Notes: a model not told the origin generated them from the letters alone. A DNA stretch of 5,442 nt from Actinomycetes bacterium (GCA_021815245.1 JAKAHF010000202.1:1-5442); one strand, 5' to 3'. Positions 1 to 5,055 are shown, counted from the first letter of the stretch. Numbers and translations: made by a program.

Positions 1-1
1 G

Positions 2-94
2 GCGGGAGCGCTCGCGCTGTGCGCGCTCGTAGTCACCGCCTGGTGCACCGTGCTGATACTGGTGCCGAGCGGAGGAACGGTCAGGACGGCATGA
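2..94 (+). CDS. C-terminal end of a membrane protein (5' end outside window)
   Basis: Reading frame 2 is open from the window edge to a TGA at 92-94 and gives 30 residues. The first ~21 are strongly hydrophobic (AGALALCALVVTAWCTVLIL, then VPSGG...), as expected of a final transmembrane helix with a short polar tail. The stop overlaps the start of the following GntR gene as ATGA (91-94), a common arrangement for translationally coupled genes. YtrA-type regulators often sit beside ABC-transporter permeases or small integral membrane proteins, so a membrane protein controlled by that regulator is a fair inference. The fragment is too short to name a family. The frame and overlap are seen directly; the membrane assignment rests on composition. 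Confidence 0.55.
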   Translation, partial: AGALALCALVVTAWCTVLILVPSGGTVRTA

Positions 95-489
95 GCGTCG
101 CCCTCAAGATCGATGCGCGCGATCCCACGCCCCCCTACGAGCAGTTGCACCGCCAGTTGATGACGGCGATATCCTTCGGCGCCCTGCAACCGGGCGTGCG
201 GCTGCCATCGGTACGGCAACTCGCCGCCGACCTGGGTGTCGCGACAGGGACCGTCATGCGGGCCTATGCGGAGTTGGAGGCGGGGGGCTTCGTCACAAGC
301 CGCCGTGGCGGAGGTACGGCGGTGGCCAAGACGCCACCCGCGCTATCACCCGCCGAACAGCAGGGGTCGCTCGCATCGCAAGCCGCGGCGTTCGTGGCCC
401 AAGCCAGGTTGCTGGGGGTGAGCGACAAGACGATACTCAACGCCGTTGAGGAGGCTCTCGGCGAGCTTCAACTGGAAGCCATGCGCTGA
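91..489 (+). CDS. GntR-family transcriptional regulator, YtrA-like
   Basis: A cytoplasmic DNA-binding protein of 132 aa, probably a repressor of its own operon. Residues ~10-75 are a winged helix-turn-helix of the GntR type. The opening PPYEQLHRQLMTAISFGAL, the motif PGVRLPSVRQLAADLGVATG and the wing sequence GGFVTSRRGGGTAV are all characteristic. The remaining ~55 residues are a short helical tail, not a FadR/HutC effector domain. That size and layout match the YtrA subfamily, whose usual partners are membrane transport genes. The frame stays open to the window edge, but ATG at 91 is preferred because the GntR domain begins just after it, an AGGA lies at 83-86, and it overlaps the stop of the upstream membrane gene. 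The last 22 bp overlap the 3' end of the convergent PRC-barrel gene. Confidence 0.9.
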   Translation: MSVALKIDARDPTPPYEQLHRQLMTAISFGALQPGVRLPSVRQLAADLGVATGTVMRAYAELEAGGFVTSRRGGGTAVAKTPPALSPAEQQGSLASQAAAFVAQARLLGVSDKTILNAVEEALGELQLEAMR

Positions 490-854
490 TAGCGCTTGTT
501 GGCGCGGCAGAGACCGCACCCGTAGCAGGCGGTGCCGGGCACCATGAAATCCATGCCCCAGTGAAGACGAAGGCGTCGCTCGGAGGCTCGTATGAGTTGC
601 TCGTCTTCTTCGACGGTAGGGGCCGTCTCGACGTAGCGCTTGGGGTACGGCAGGACCAGACGATCGTCGGAGCTCTTGATCTGGTCGGCGGGCACGAGCA
701 CCGTGCCGCCTGAGGCGATCTCGACGAGCAGCCAAGCCGAACCGAACCTCCGGCGCGGATAGCCCAGCCGTACGATGGTGCCGATCTTGTCGTTGTCGGC
801 GTCGAAGAGCTCCCGGCCGATCCAGGGTGTGATTTGGTCAGGTTGCAGGGCCAT
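468..854 (-). CDS. PRC-barrel domain protein with C-terminal CxxCxxC tail
   Basis: A 128-aa soluble protein. Residues ~8-80 read as a PRC-barrel: WIGRELFDADNDKIGTIVRL, then a strand-rich stretch ending in VLVPADQIKSSDDRLVLPYP and YVETAP. PRC-barrels are small beta folds found in photosynthetic reaction centre subunit H, the rRNA maturation factor RimM and many uncharacterised actinobacterial proteins; the role here is unknown. A helical, charged linker (residues ~82-98, rich in E and R) leads to a tail with Cys110, Cys113 and Cys116 (CYGCGLC), which could bind metal or be redox active. The ATG at 854 is chosen over the upstream in-frame ATG because a GAGGGG ribosome site lies 6 nt before it and the domain starts there. 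The gene diverges from the aminotransferase and converges on the GntR gene. Confidence 0.82.
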   Translation of the reverse strand: MALQPDQITPWIGRELFDADNDKIGTIVRLGYPRRRFGSAWLLVEIASGGTVLVPADQIKSSDDRLVLPYPKRYVETAPTVEEDEQLIRASERRLRLHWGMDFMVPGTACYGCGLCRANKRYQRMASS

Positions 855-860
855 CGCCGT

Positions 861-866
861 CCCCTC
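861..866 (-). promoter_or_regulatory. Ribosome binding site of the PRC-barrel gene
   Basis: Read on the minus strand this is GAGGGG, followed by a 6-nt spacer and ATG at 854-852. It selects this ATG over the in-frame start about 50 codons upstream at 1001, whose extra residues do not look like part of the domain. Confidence 0.6.
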
Positions 867-901
867 GCAGGAATGCACATCGCGGTCGAACTGTGCGAAG
901 G

Positions 902-917
902 ATGCTACCACGCGTGG
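902..917 (-). promoter_or_regulatory. Candidate -10 element with adjacent palindrome for the PRC-barrel gene
   Basis: On the minus strand TAGCAT (902-907) matches the TAnnnT pattern of a -10 box and lies ~48 nt upstream of the start codon. Directly upstream of it, where the promoter spacer would be, is the perfect 10-bp palindrome CCACGCGTGG (908-917), a possible operator. No convincing -35 hexamer is seen, so this is a weak call. Confidence 0.25.
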
Positions 918-954
918 GTGATTCGGAACGCCGATGGAGACCCAAAGACGGCGT

Positions 955-983
955 TTGCAGGTCGCCGCCGCCTTCGCTACCCT
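955..983 (+). promoter_or_regulatory. Candidate promoter of the aminotransferase-dioxygenase-heliorhodopsin cluster
   Basis: TTGCAG (955-960) and TACCCT (978-983) are separated by exactly 17 nt and fit the loose TTGnnn / TAnnnT consensus of housekeeping sigma factors in GC-rich actinobacteria. Transcription would begin near 990 and give a leader of about 22 nt that carries the ribosome site. Each hexamer matches the E. coli consensus at only 3 of 6 positions, so the main support is spacing and location. Confidence 0.4.
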
Positions 984-1000
984 TGAAGCGCATCGACCCA

Positions 1001-1008
1001 AAGGAGGG
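1001..1008 (+). promoter_or_regulatory. Strong ribosome binding site of the aminotransferase gene
   Basis: AAGGAGGG, preceded by a further A, is a near-perfect complement of the 16S 3' end and sits 4 nt before ATG at 1012. It rules out the in-frame ATG at 934, which would add 26 residues unlike the family and run through the candidate promoter. Confidence 0.8.
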
Positions 1009-1011
1009 CAT

Positions 1012-2364
1012 ATGCCGGCGCTCGACAGGACGCGGCTCGAACAGGCGCTTCACCGCGAACGAGACGAGTTCGTCCGCGGCCATCCGGGCTCGGCGGCCCT
1101 CAGCGCCACGGCCCGCAAGAACCTGCTCACGGGCGTTCCCATGGCGTGGATGACCCGCTGGCCGGGGTCGTTTCCCATCTTCTTCGCAGAAGCCCAGGGC
1201 GCCCGCGTGATCGACGTCGACGGCATCGAGTATGTCGACTTCGCCCTGGGCGACACCGGCGCCATGACCGGTCACGCCCGGCCTTTCATAACCGAGACCG
1301 TCGCCCAGCGGGCGGCTCGGGGCATCACCACCATGCTGCCTTCCGAGGACTGCATCTGGGTCGGCGCCGAGCTCGAACGCCGCTTCGGACTCCCGTTGTG
1401 GCAATTCGCCCTCACCGCGACCGACGCCAACCGCTTCGTCCTTCGCATCGCCCGCTACGTCACGGGCCGTCCGAAGATCCTGGTCTTCGACTGGTGCTAT
1501 CACGGCACGGTCGACGAGACTCTGGCGACGCTGGCCCCCGACGGCAGCACCGAGCTGCGCCCGTCGAACATCGGCGCCCAGGTTCATCCGTCGTTGACGA
1601 CGAAGGTCGTGGAGTTCAACGATCTCGCGGCCCTCGAGGCCGCGCTCGCCCCGGGCGACGTCGCCTGCGTCTTGGCCGAGCCGGCCCTCACCAACATCGG
1701 CATCGTTCTGCCCGATCCCGGGTACCACGAGGAGCTGCGCCGCATCACCCGCGAAACGGGCACCCTGCTCGTCATCGACGAGACGCACACGATCTGTGCC
1801 GGCCCGGGTGGGGCGACCGCCGCCTGGGGATTGGAGCCCGACATGCTGACCATCGGCAAGCCCATCGGCGGGGGCGTGCCCACGGCCGCCTACGGCCTCT
1901 CGGCCGAATTGGGCGCGCGCATCGACGAGTTCTTCAACAGCGAGGGAGTCGATGTGAGCGGCATCGGTGGCACTCTGGCCGGCAACGCCCTCGCGGCGGC
2001 GGCCATGCGTTCCGCGCTCGGCTACGCCCTGCGCGACGAGGACTTCGCCATCGCCATCCCGTTGGCGGAACGGTGGGCGGCGGGAGTGGCCGGCGTCATC
2101 GCCGAGAAAGGCCTGCCGTGGACCGTCCAGCGCCTGGGCTGCCGGGCCGAGTACTGGTTCTGCGAACCGCCGCGCAACGGCGCACAGGCGGCCGCCGCCG
2201 TAGACCCCGAACTGGAAGCGTGGTTCCACCTCTACATGCTCAACCGCGGCGTACTCATGACGCCGTTCCACAACATGGCTCTTCTCTCCTCAAGCCATTC
2301 GCCGGCAGACATCGAACTGCATACACAGCTCTTCTCCGGCGCGGTGAGTGAGATCCTGACATGA
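1012..2364 (+). CDS. Class III PLP-dependent aminotransferase (glutamate-1-semialdehyde aminomutase-like)
   Basis: A 450-aa cytoplasmic fold-type I PLP enzyme of the class III aminotransferase family; length is typical. Landmarks in order: substrate-side N-terminal region with VIDVDGIEYVDFALGDTGAM (66-85); cofactor phosphate region TATDANRF (135-142); WCYHG (161-165), matching the aromatic-His stacking motif; VIDETHT (254-260), with Asp256 contacting the pyridine nitrogen; and IGKPIGGGVP (281-290), with Lys283 as the Schiff-base lysine. The closest well-known relative by motif is HemL, but the usual GTEA/GSEA signature reads ATDA here (136-139), and no other haem gene is nearby, so a role other than tetrapyrrole synthesis is more likely. 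Substrate unknown. The end is 10 bp from the dioxygenase start, implying co-transcription with the dioxygenase and heliorhodopsin. Confidence 0.88.
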   Translation: MPALDRTRLEQALHRERDEFVRGHPGSAALSATARKNLLTGVPMAWMTRWPGSFPIFFAEAQGARVIDVDGIEYVDFALGDTGAMTGHARPFITETVAQRAARGITTMLPSEDCIWVGAELERRFGLPLWQFALTATDANRFVLRIARYVTGRPKILVFDWCYHGTVDETLATLAPDGSTELRPSNIGAQVHPSLTTKVVEFNDLAALEAALAPGDVACVLAEPALTNIGIVLPDPGYHEELRRITRETGTLLVIDETHTICAGPGGATAAWGLEPDMLTIGKPIGGGVPTAAYGLSAELGARIDEFFNSEGVDVSGIGGTLAGNALAAAAMRSALGYALRDEDFAIAIPLAERWAAGVAGVIAEKGLPWTVQRLGCRAEYWFCEPPRNGAQAAAAVDPELEAWFHLYMLNRGVLMTPFHNMALLSSSHSPADIELHTQLFSGAVSEILT

Positions 2365-2378
2365 TGACCACGCGATGA
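2361..2378 (+). other. Possible five-codon coupling minicistron (MMTTR)
   Basis: ATG at 2361 overlaps the aminotransferase stop (ATGA, 2361-2364), and this frame ends at TGA 2376-2378, overlapping the dioxygenase ATG (ATGA, 2375-2378). A ribosome re-initiating at the first overlap would be delivered to the second. The dioxygenase has no visible Shine-Dalgarno sequence, which makes such a relay plausible. It may also be chance in a short gap. Confidence 0.25.
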
Positions 2379-3148
2379 GCGACAGCCGCCTGCCCGCGCT
2401 CTTCCTGGGGCATGGCAGCCCTCTGAACGCCATCGCCGACAACGCGTTCACACGGGCGCTTGCCCGGCTGGCGGCCGAGTTGCCCCGGCCCGATGCGGTC
2501 ATGGTCGTCTCTGCCCACTGGCTGACCCAGGGCACCCGGGTGCTCACCGCACCCAAGCCCCGCACGATCCATGACTTCGGAGGCTTTCCCGAGCCCCTCT
2601 ATCAAGTGGAGTATCCGGCTCCCGGGGCGCCGGCGATAGCGAGCCTCGTGCGGCGGTTGGTTCCGGAGGTGGTGCCCGACGACCGGTGGGGTCTCGACCA
2701 CGCTTCGTGGGCCGTCTTGCGGCACATGTGGCCCGACGCGAGTGTGCCGGTCCTGGAACTGTCGCTCGATGTGACCGCGCCTCCCCAGAGCCACTGGGAC
2801 CTCGGACGCCGTCTCGCCCCGCTCCGCGACCACGGGGTGTTGGTCGTAGGCAGCGGCAACATCGTGCACAGCTTCGCCGCCATCGACTGGGATCCCGATG
2901 CCGTGCCGCAGCCGTGGGCCGTCGAGTTCGATACGTGGGTCGCCGACGTGTTGACGACCGGCGATCGGTCGGCGCTCGTTCACTACGAAACGGCCGGCCG
3001 AAGCGCCCGCATGGCCTTCTCGACCAACGAGCATTATCTGCCGCTGCTCTACCCGACTGCCATGGCCGGCCCCGAGGATGAGGTACGCTTCCCCTACACC
3101 GGCATAGAGCTGGCCTCGATGTCGATGCGGTGCGTACAATTCGGATGA
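2375..3148 (+). CDS. ygiD: DODA-type (YgiD-like) extradiol aromatic ring-opening dioxygenase
   Basis: A 257-aa soluble class III (LigB superfamily) extradiol dioxygenase. Members use a single divalent metal to open catechol rings; E. coli YgiD and plant DODA act on L-DOPA at the 4,5 position, giving a seco-DOPA that cyclises to betalamic acid. Family hallmarks are all present: PALFLGHGSPLNAI at the N-terminus, VVSAHW, TIHDFGGFPEPLY, WGLDHASWAVL, GSGNIVH and EHYLPLLY near the C-terminus. His13, His48, His165 and His220 are the likely metal-binding and catalytic histidines, with His109 also conserved. Length matches YgiD and no domain is missing. ATG 2375 is the only start available, because an in-frame stop lies at 2357-2359. 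It is sandwiched between aminotransferase and heliorhodopsin genes. The in vivo substrate is unknown. Confidence 0.92.
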   Translation: MSDSRLPALFLGHGSPLNAIADNAFTRALARLAAELPRPDAVMVVSAHWLTQGTRVLTAPKPRTIHDFGGFPEPLYQVEYPAPGAPAIASLVRRLVPEVVPDDRWGLDHASWAVLRHMWPDASVPVLELSLDVTAPPQSHWDLGRRLAPLRDHGVLVVGSGNIVHSFAAIDWDPDAVPQPWAVEFDTWVADVLTTGDRSALVHYETAGRSARMAFSTNEHYLPLLYPTAMAGPEDEVRFPYTGIELASMSMRCVQFG

Positions 3149-3161
3149 CAGCAAGCCGAAG

Positions 3162-3168
3162 AAGGGAG
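3162..3168 (+). promoter_or_regulatory. Ribosome binding site of the heliorhodopsin gene
   Basis: AAGGGAG lies 5 nt before ATG 3174 in the 25-bp gap after the dioxygenase stop. It fixes the start and shows that the rhodopsin is translated independently of the upstream gene. Confidence 0.7.
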
Positions 3169-3173
3169 CGAAG

Positions 3174-3968
3174 ATGAGTGACCGAAAGTCGCGTTCGAAG
3201 CGCCCGGCGGACCAGAGTGCCGAGGCACGCTTCACCAACCTCCGCTGGTGGAACGCGGGGGTCGGATTGATCTTGGCGGCAGAGGCCGTCGTCATCGCCG
3301 TGCTCGCCAACGACTTCGGGCTGCCTGTCACGGCGACCTACATGACGGGCCCTCCCGGCACGGAATCTGCGCTGACTCGTGTCGGCACCTTCCCCCTCGC
3401 ATGGGGAGTGTTCGCCTTCATGGCGCTCTCGGCACTGGCACTGCTACTGATCGCCTCGCCCGGCATCTTCAGCTGGTACAAGGGCAATTTGCGCTCGAAC
3501 CGCAACTACGGGCGCTGGGTCGAGTACTCGGTGACCTCGTCGCTCATGATCGTGCTCATCGGCCTCATCTGCGGCATCAGCGATATCGCCGCCATCCTCG
3601 CGATATTCGGCGTCAACGCGTCGATGATCCTGTTCGGGCTGCTCATGGAGAAGTACGAGAATCCCGGAAAACCGAAGTGGCTGGCGTTCTGGTTCGGGAG
3701 TTTCGCCGGCCTCGTCCCGTGGATCGCGATCTTTGTCTACCTGGTCAATCCCGGTCTCGACGGAGCGCAGCCGCCCGGTTTCGTATACGCCATCCTCGTC
3801 ACCTACTTCGTGCTCTTCAACTGCTTCGCCGTCAACATGGTGCTGCAGTACAAGAAGGTCGGACGGTGGCGTGATTACTTGTTCGGCGAGAAGACCTACA
3901 TCGTGCTCAGCCTGACGGCCAAGTCACTCCTGGCCTGGCTCGTTTTCGCCAATACGCTGATCGGCTAG
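3174..3968 (+). CDS. Heliorhodopsin (type-3 microbial rhodopsin)
   Basis: A 264-aa seven-helix retinal protein of the heliorhodopsin family, whose N-terminus faces the cytoplasm, opposite to type-1 rhodopsins. The basic N-terminus (MSDRKSRSKR) before TM1 fits that topology. Approximate helices: 22-47, 71-94, 113-135, 138-158, 168-192, 201-226 and 238-262. Family hallmarks seen: LANDFGLPVTATYMTGPPGT between TM1 and TM2, RWVEYSVTSSLMIVLI in TM3 with Glu117 as the Schiff-base counterion, DIAAILAIFGVNASMILFG in TM4, PGFVYAILV in TM6, and YIVLSLTAKSLLAW in TM7 with Lys250 as the retinal attachment site and Ser246 one turn before it. The residues match the first described heliorhodopsin, 48C12, closely from memory. 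It is full length with no fused domain. It is last in a cluster with two enzymes, suggesting a light-sensing or regulatory role; ion pumping is not expected for the family. Confidence 0.96.
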   Translation: MSDRKSRSKRPADQSAEARFTNLRWWNAGVGLILAAEAVVIAVLANDFGLPVTATYMTGPPGTESALTRVGTFPLAWGVFAFMALSALALLLIASPGIFSWYKGNLRSNRNYGRWVEYSVTSSLMIVLIGLICGISDIAAILAIFGVNASMILFGLLMEKYENPGKPKWLAFWFGSFAGLVPWIAIFVYLVNPGLDGAQPPGFVYAILVTYFVLFNCFAVNMVLQYKKVGRWRDYLFGEKTYIVLSLTAKSLLAWLVFANTLIG

Positions 3969-3983
3969 AGCCAGGCCGTCCCA

Positions 3984-4008
3984 GGGGCCTGCCGCGTGGC
4001 GGGTCCCC
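3984..4008 (+). terminator. GC-rich hairpin after heliorhodopsin, probable terminator
   Basis: GGGGCCTGCC (3984-3993) pairs with GGCGGG plus CCCC (3998-4003 and 4005-4008) around a 4-nt GCGT loop, with one bulged T at 4004 and one G-T pair. It begins 15 nt past the heliorhodopsin stop. No T-run follows, so it would be a U-less terminator of the kind proposed in GC-rich actinobacteria, or a 3'-end stabilising stem. Confidence 0.45.
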
Positions 4009-4033
4009 GACTCGAGATGCGGGCCCATATGGA

Positions 4034-4067
4034 TCCGGCTCACTCTAGGTCGCGCTAGGAAGCCGGA
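4034..4067. repeat. Second imperfect inverted repeat in the intergenic gap
   Basis: TCCGGCT (4034-4040) and AGCCGGA (4061-4067) form a perfect 7-bp stem. Inside it CTAG (4045-4048) and CTAG (4055-4058) give a further 4 bp around a GTCGCG loop, across a small internal loop. It lies 26 nt after the first hairpin and ~40 nt before the zinc-ribbon gene. It could be a second terminator stem, an operator or a structured leader. Confidence 0.4.
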
Positions 4068-4094
4068 GCGCTAAACCCCGAGGCATCATCGGTC

Positions 4095-4100
4095 GATATT
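4095..4100 (+). promoter_or_regulatory. Candidate -10 element for a leaderless zinc-ribbon gene mRNA
   Basis: GATATT matches TATAAT at four of six positions and ends 6 nt before the GTG at 4107. No Shine-Dalgarno sequence precedes the start. That spacing would place the transcript start on or beside the initiation codon, as in leaderless actinobacterial mRNAs. No clear -35 is seen. Confidence 0.3.
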
Positions 4101-4106
4101 GGTCGT

Positions 4107-4433
4107 GTGATGATCGAACCGAACAACACGACCAAGAACGTGGCGCCGAACATCTTCTGCCGCTGCTGCGCTTCGCCCCTGGTGCAAGCGCGCGATTGGG
4201 AGCCCGAAGAAACGGAGATGTGGAGTGTCAGGCTCTGGTGCCCCGATTGCGACTTCGAGCAGGCGGCGATCCTCGACAAGGCCCAGCTGCTCTACCTCAC
4301 GCTGGCCGTGGAAGAAGGCTTCGCTTGGATGCTCGATGCCCTGTCGCAGCTCAACGCCTCGACCGTCTCGCCCGACGAGTTCGACATCGTCAAGCTGGCT
4401 CTGACCGACAGGATAAGCCCCGCGGCTCTCTGA
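4107..4433 (+). CDS. Small zinc-ribbon-like protein of unknown function
   Basis: A 108-aa protein from GTG 4107, or 107 aa from the next codon, ATG 4110; the sequence does not decide between them. Two cysteine knuckles, Cys18-x2-Cys21 (FCRCCAS, with an extra Cys20) and Cys45-x2-Cys48 (WCPDCDFEQ), are separated by 23 residues, the usual spacing of a zinc ribbon. The C-terminal half (residues ~52-104) is predicted helical by composition (LDKAQLLYLTLAVEEGFAWM and following). No catalytic motif is recognised. Zinc ribbons of this kind bind nucleic acid or proteins, so an adaptor role is possible. It follows the heliorhodopsin on the same strand but is separated by 138 bp holding two hairpins, so it is probably a separate transcription unit. 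It converges on the next gene with a 16-bp gap. Confidence 0.75.
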   Translation: MMIEPNNTTKNVAPNIFCRCCASPLVQARDWEPEETEMWSVRLWCPDCDFEQAAILDKAQLLYLTLAVEEGFAWMLDALSQLNASTVSPDEFDIVKLALTDRISPAAL

Positions 4434-4449
4434 TCGCGGGTCGGCGGGT

Positions 4450-5055
4450 CTACGTCGGTCGCCAGCCGAGAACTCCGGCCTCAGCGTCTTTGCGCTTCTC
4501 GAGCTGAATGAGCGCGTCCTTGTACTTGCCGTGGCGCAGACCGATGACTTCGCCCATCACCTGAAGAAAGCGCCACATGTCGACGTCGACGGTGTCCGCC
4601 GACGAGTCGAGGTAGATGACACTACCCTTGAGACCGGCTCCTTCTTGCCCCCGTACCGCGTGAAACACGGTCTTGCTCATGATCATGTCGACTTCGAGCT
4701 CCATGCCTTGAAGCGCGAGGGTCTTCACGAGTAGCCCACCGTCGTCGAGACGGATCGCACCGGGAGGGGGCGGCACGGGAGCCGCGGCCGCCGAGCGGGC
4801 GTTGGACTGCACGGGTGTGCCGTCGAATTCGGTCTCGAGAGTCAGCTCGCTGGGGTCGGGCTCGGGCTCGGGGTCGAGGTCCATTGGGGGCCGGGGTCCA
4901 AGGTTGACGATCACTGGTCCCATCCGCGCGGGGTATACGAAGGGAGTCTCGACCCGCATCCGCTCGCCCGAGGCAAGACGGCTCTTCAGATAGGGGTCGC
5001 CCCAAAGGAGGGCCAGGAACTCCTGGCGGGTGAGTTGGGTCACGTTTTCGGGCAC
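4450..5055 (-). CDS. Hypothetical protein, DUF1828-like, with acidic/proline linker
   Basis: A 201-aa protein of unknown function. An N-terminal helix (TRQEFLALLWGDPYLKSRL) leads into MRVETPFVYPARMGPVIVNL (33-52) and, after a linker, IRLDDGGLLVKTLALQGMEL (101-120). The order 'V-x-TPF ... strand ... L-D-D-G-G ... L' resembles DUF1828 proteins, which usually read TPF ... LTDDG; I make this call from memory with modest confidence. Residues ~53-99 are low complexity: an acidic-proline run, then alanine and proline. The C-terminus ends with a charged helix. The start is GTG at 5055, supported by AGGA (5063-5066) 7 nt upstream. That site overlaps the stop of the preceding gene, so the two genes are probably one operon. 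Confidence 0.7.
   Translation of the reverse strand: MPENVTQLTRQEFLALLWGDPYLKSRLASGERMRVETPFVYPARMGPVIVNLGPRPPMDLDPEPEPDPSELTLETEFDGTPVQSNARSAAAAPVPPPPGAIRLDDGGLLVKTLALQGMELEVDMIMSKTVFHAVRGQEGAGLKGSVIYLDSSADTVDVDMWRFLQVMGEVIGLRHGKYKDALIQLEKRKDAEAGVLGWRPT
4852..4881. repeat. Tandem hexamer run GGGSTC inside the hypothetical gene
   Basis: Five consecutive 6-bp units (GGGGTC, GGGCTC, GGGCTC, GGGGTC, GAGGTC) encode the DLDPEPEPDP stretch on the minus strand. Units of 6 bp keep the frame, so copy-number change would only lengthen or shorten the acidic linker. Confidence 0.6.

Noticed and set aside
19..90. N-terminal extension of the GntR regulator
   Set aside because: It is arginine-rich, outside the GntR domain, and overlaps a plausible hydrophobic C-terminus in another frame that ends in ATGA.
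855..1001. N-terminal extension of the PRC-barrel protein to 1001
   Set aside because: The 49 extra residues do not resemble the domain, and a good GAGGGG site precedes the ATG at 854.
934..1011. Upstream in-frame ATG extension of the aminotransferase
   Set aside because: The near-perfect ribosome site at 1001-1008 points to ATG 1012, and the extra 26 residues overlap the candidate promoter.
838..2271. 477-codon open frame antisense to the aminotransferase
   Set aside because: It is the mirror of a well-supported coding frame in GC-rich DNA, with an arginine/glycine/alanine-biased, motif-free translation.
1146..2351. 401-codon frame overlapping the aminotransferase on the same strand
   Set aside because: The translation is an arginine/histidine-rich low-complexity shadow of the +1 frame; the aminotransferase frame carries all family motifs.
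2255..3331. 358-codon open frame antisense to the dioxygenase and heliorhodopsin start
   Set aside because: It is antisense to two recognised genes, has no recognisable domain, and has an arginine/glycine/histidine-heavy composition typical of shadow frames.
3174..3968. Heliorhodopsin as a proton or ion pump
   Set aside because: The TM3 WVEYS and TM7 SLTAKS motifs are those of heliorhodopsins, which have no demonstrated pumping; type-1 pump motifs such as DTD or NDQ are absent.
4419..4440. CCCGCG...CGCGGG inverted repeat at the zinc-ribbon gene stop as a bidirectional terminator
   Set aside because: The stem is only 6 bp with a 10-nt loop, partly inside coding sequence, and has no T-tract on either strand; chance is likely at this GC content.
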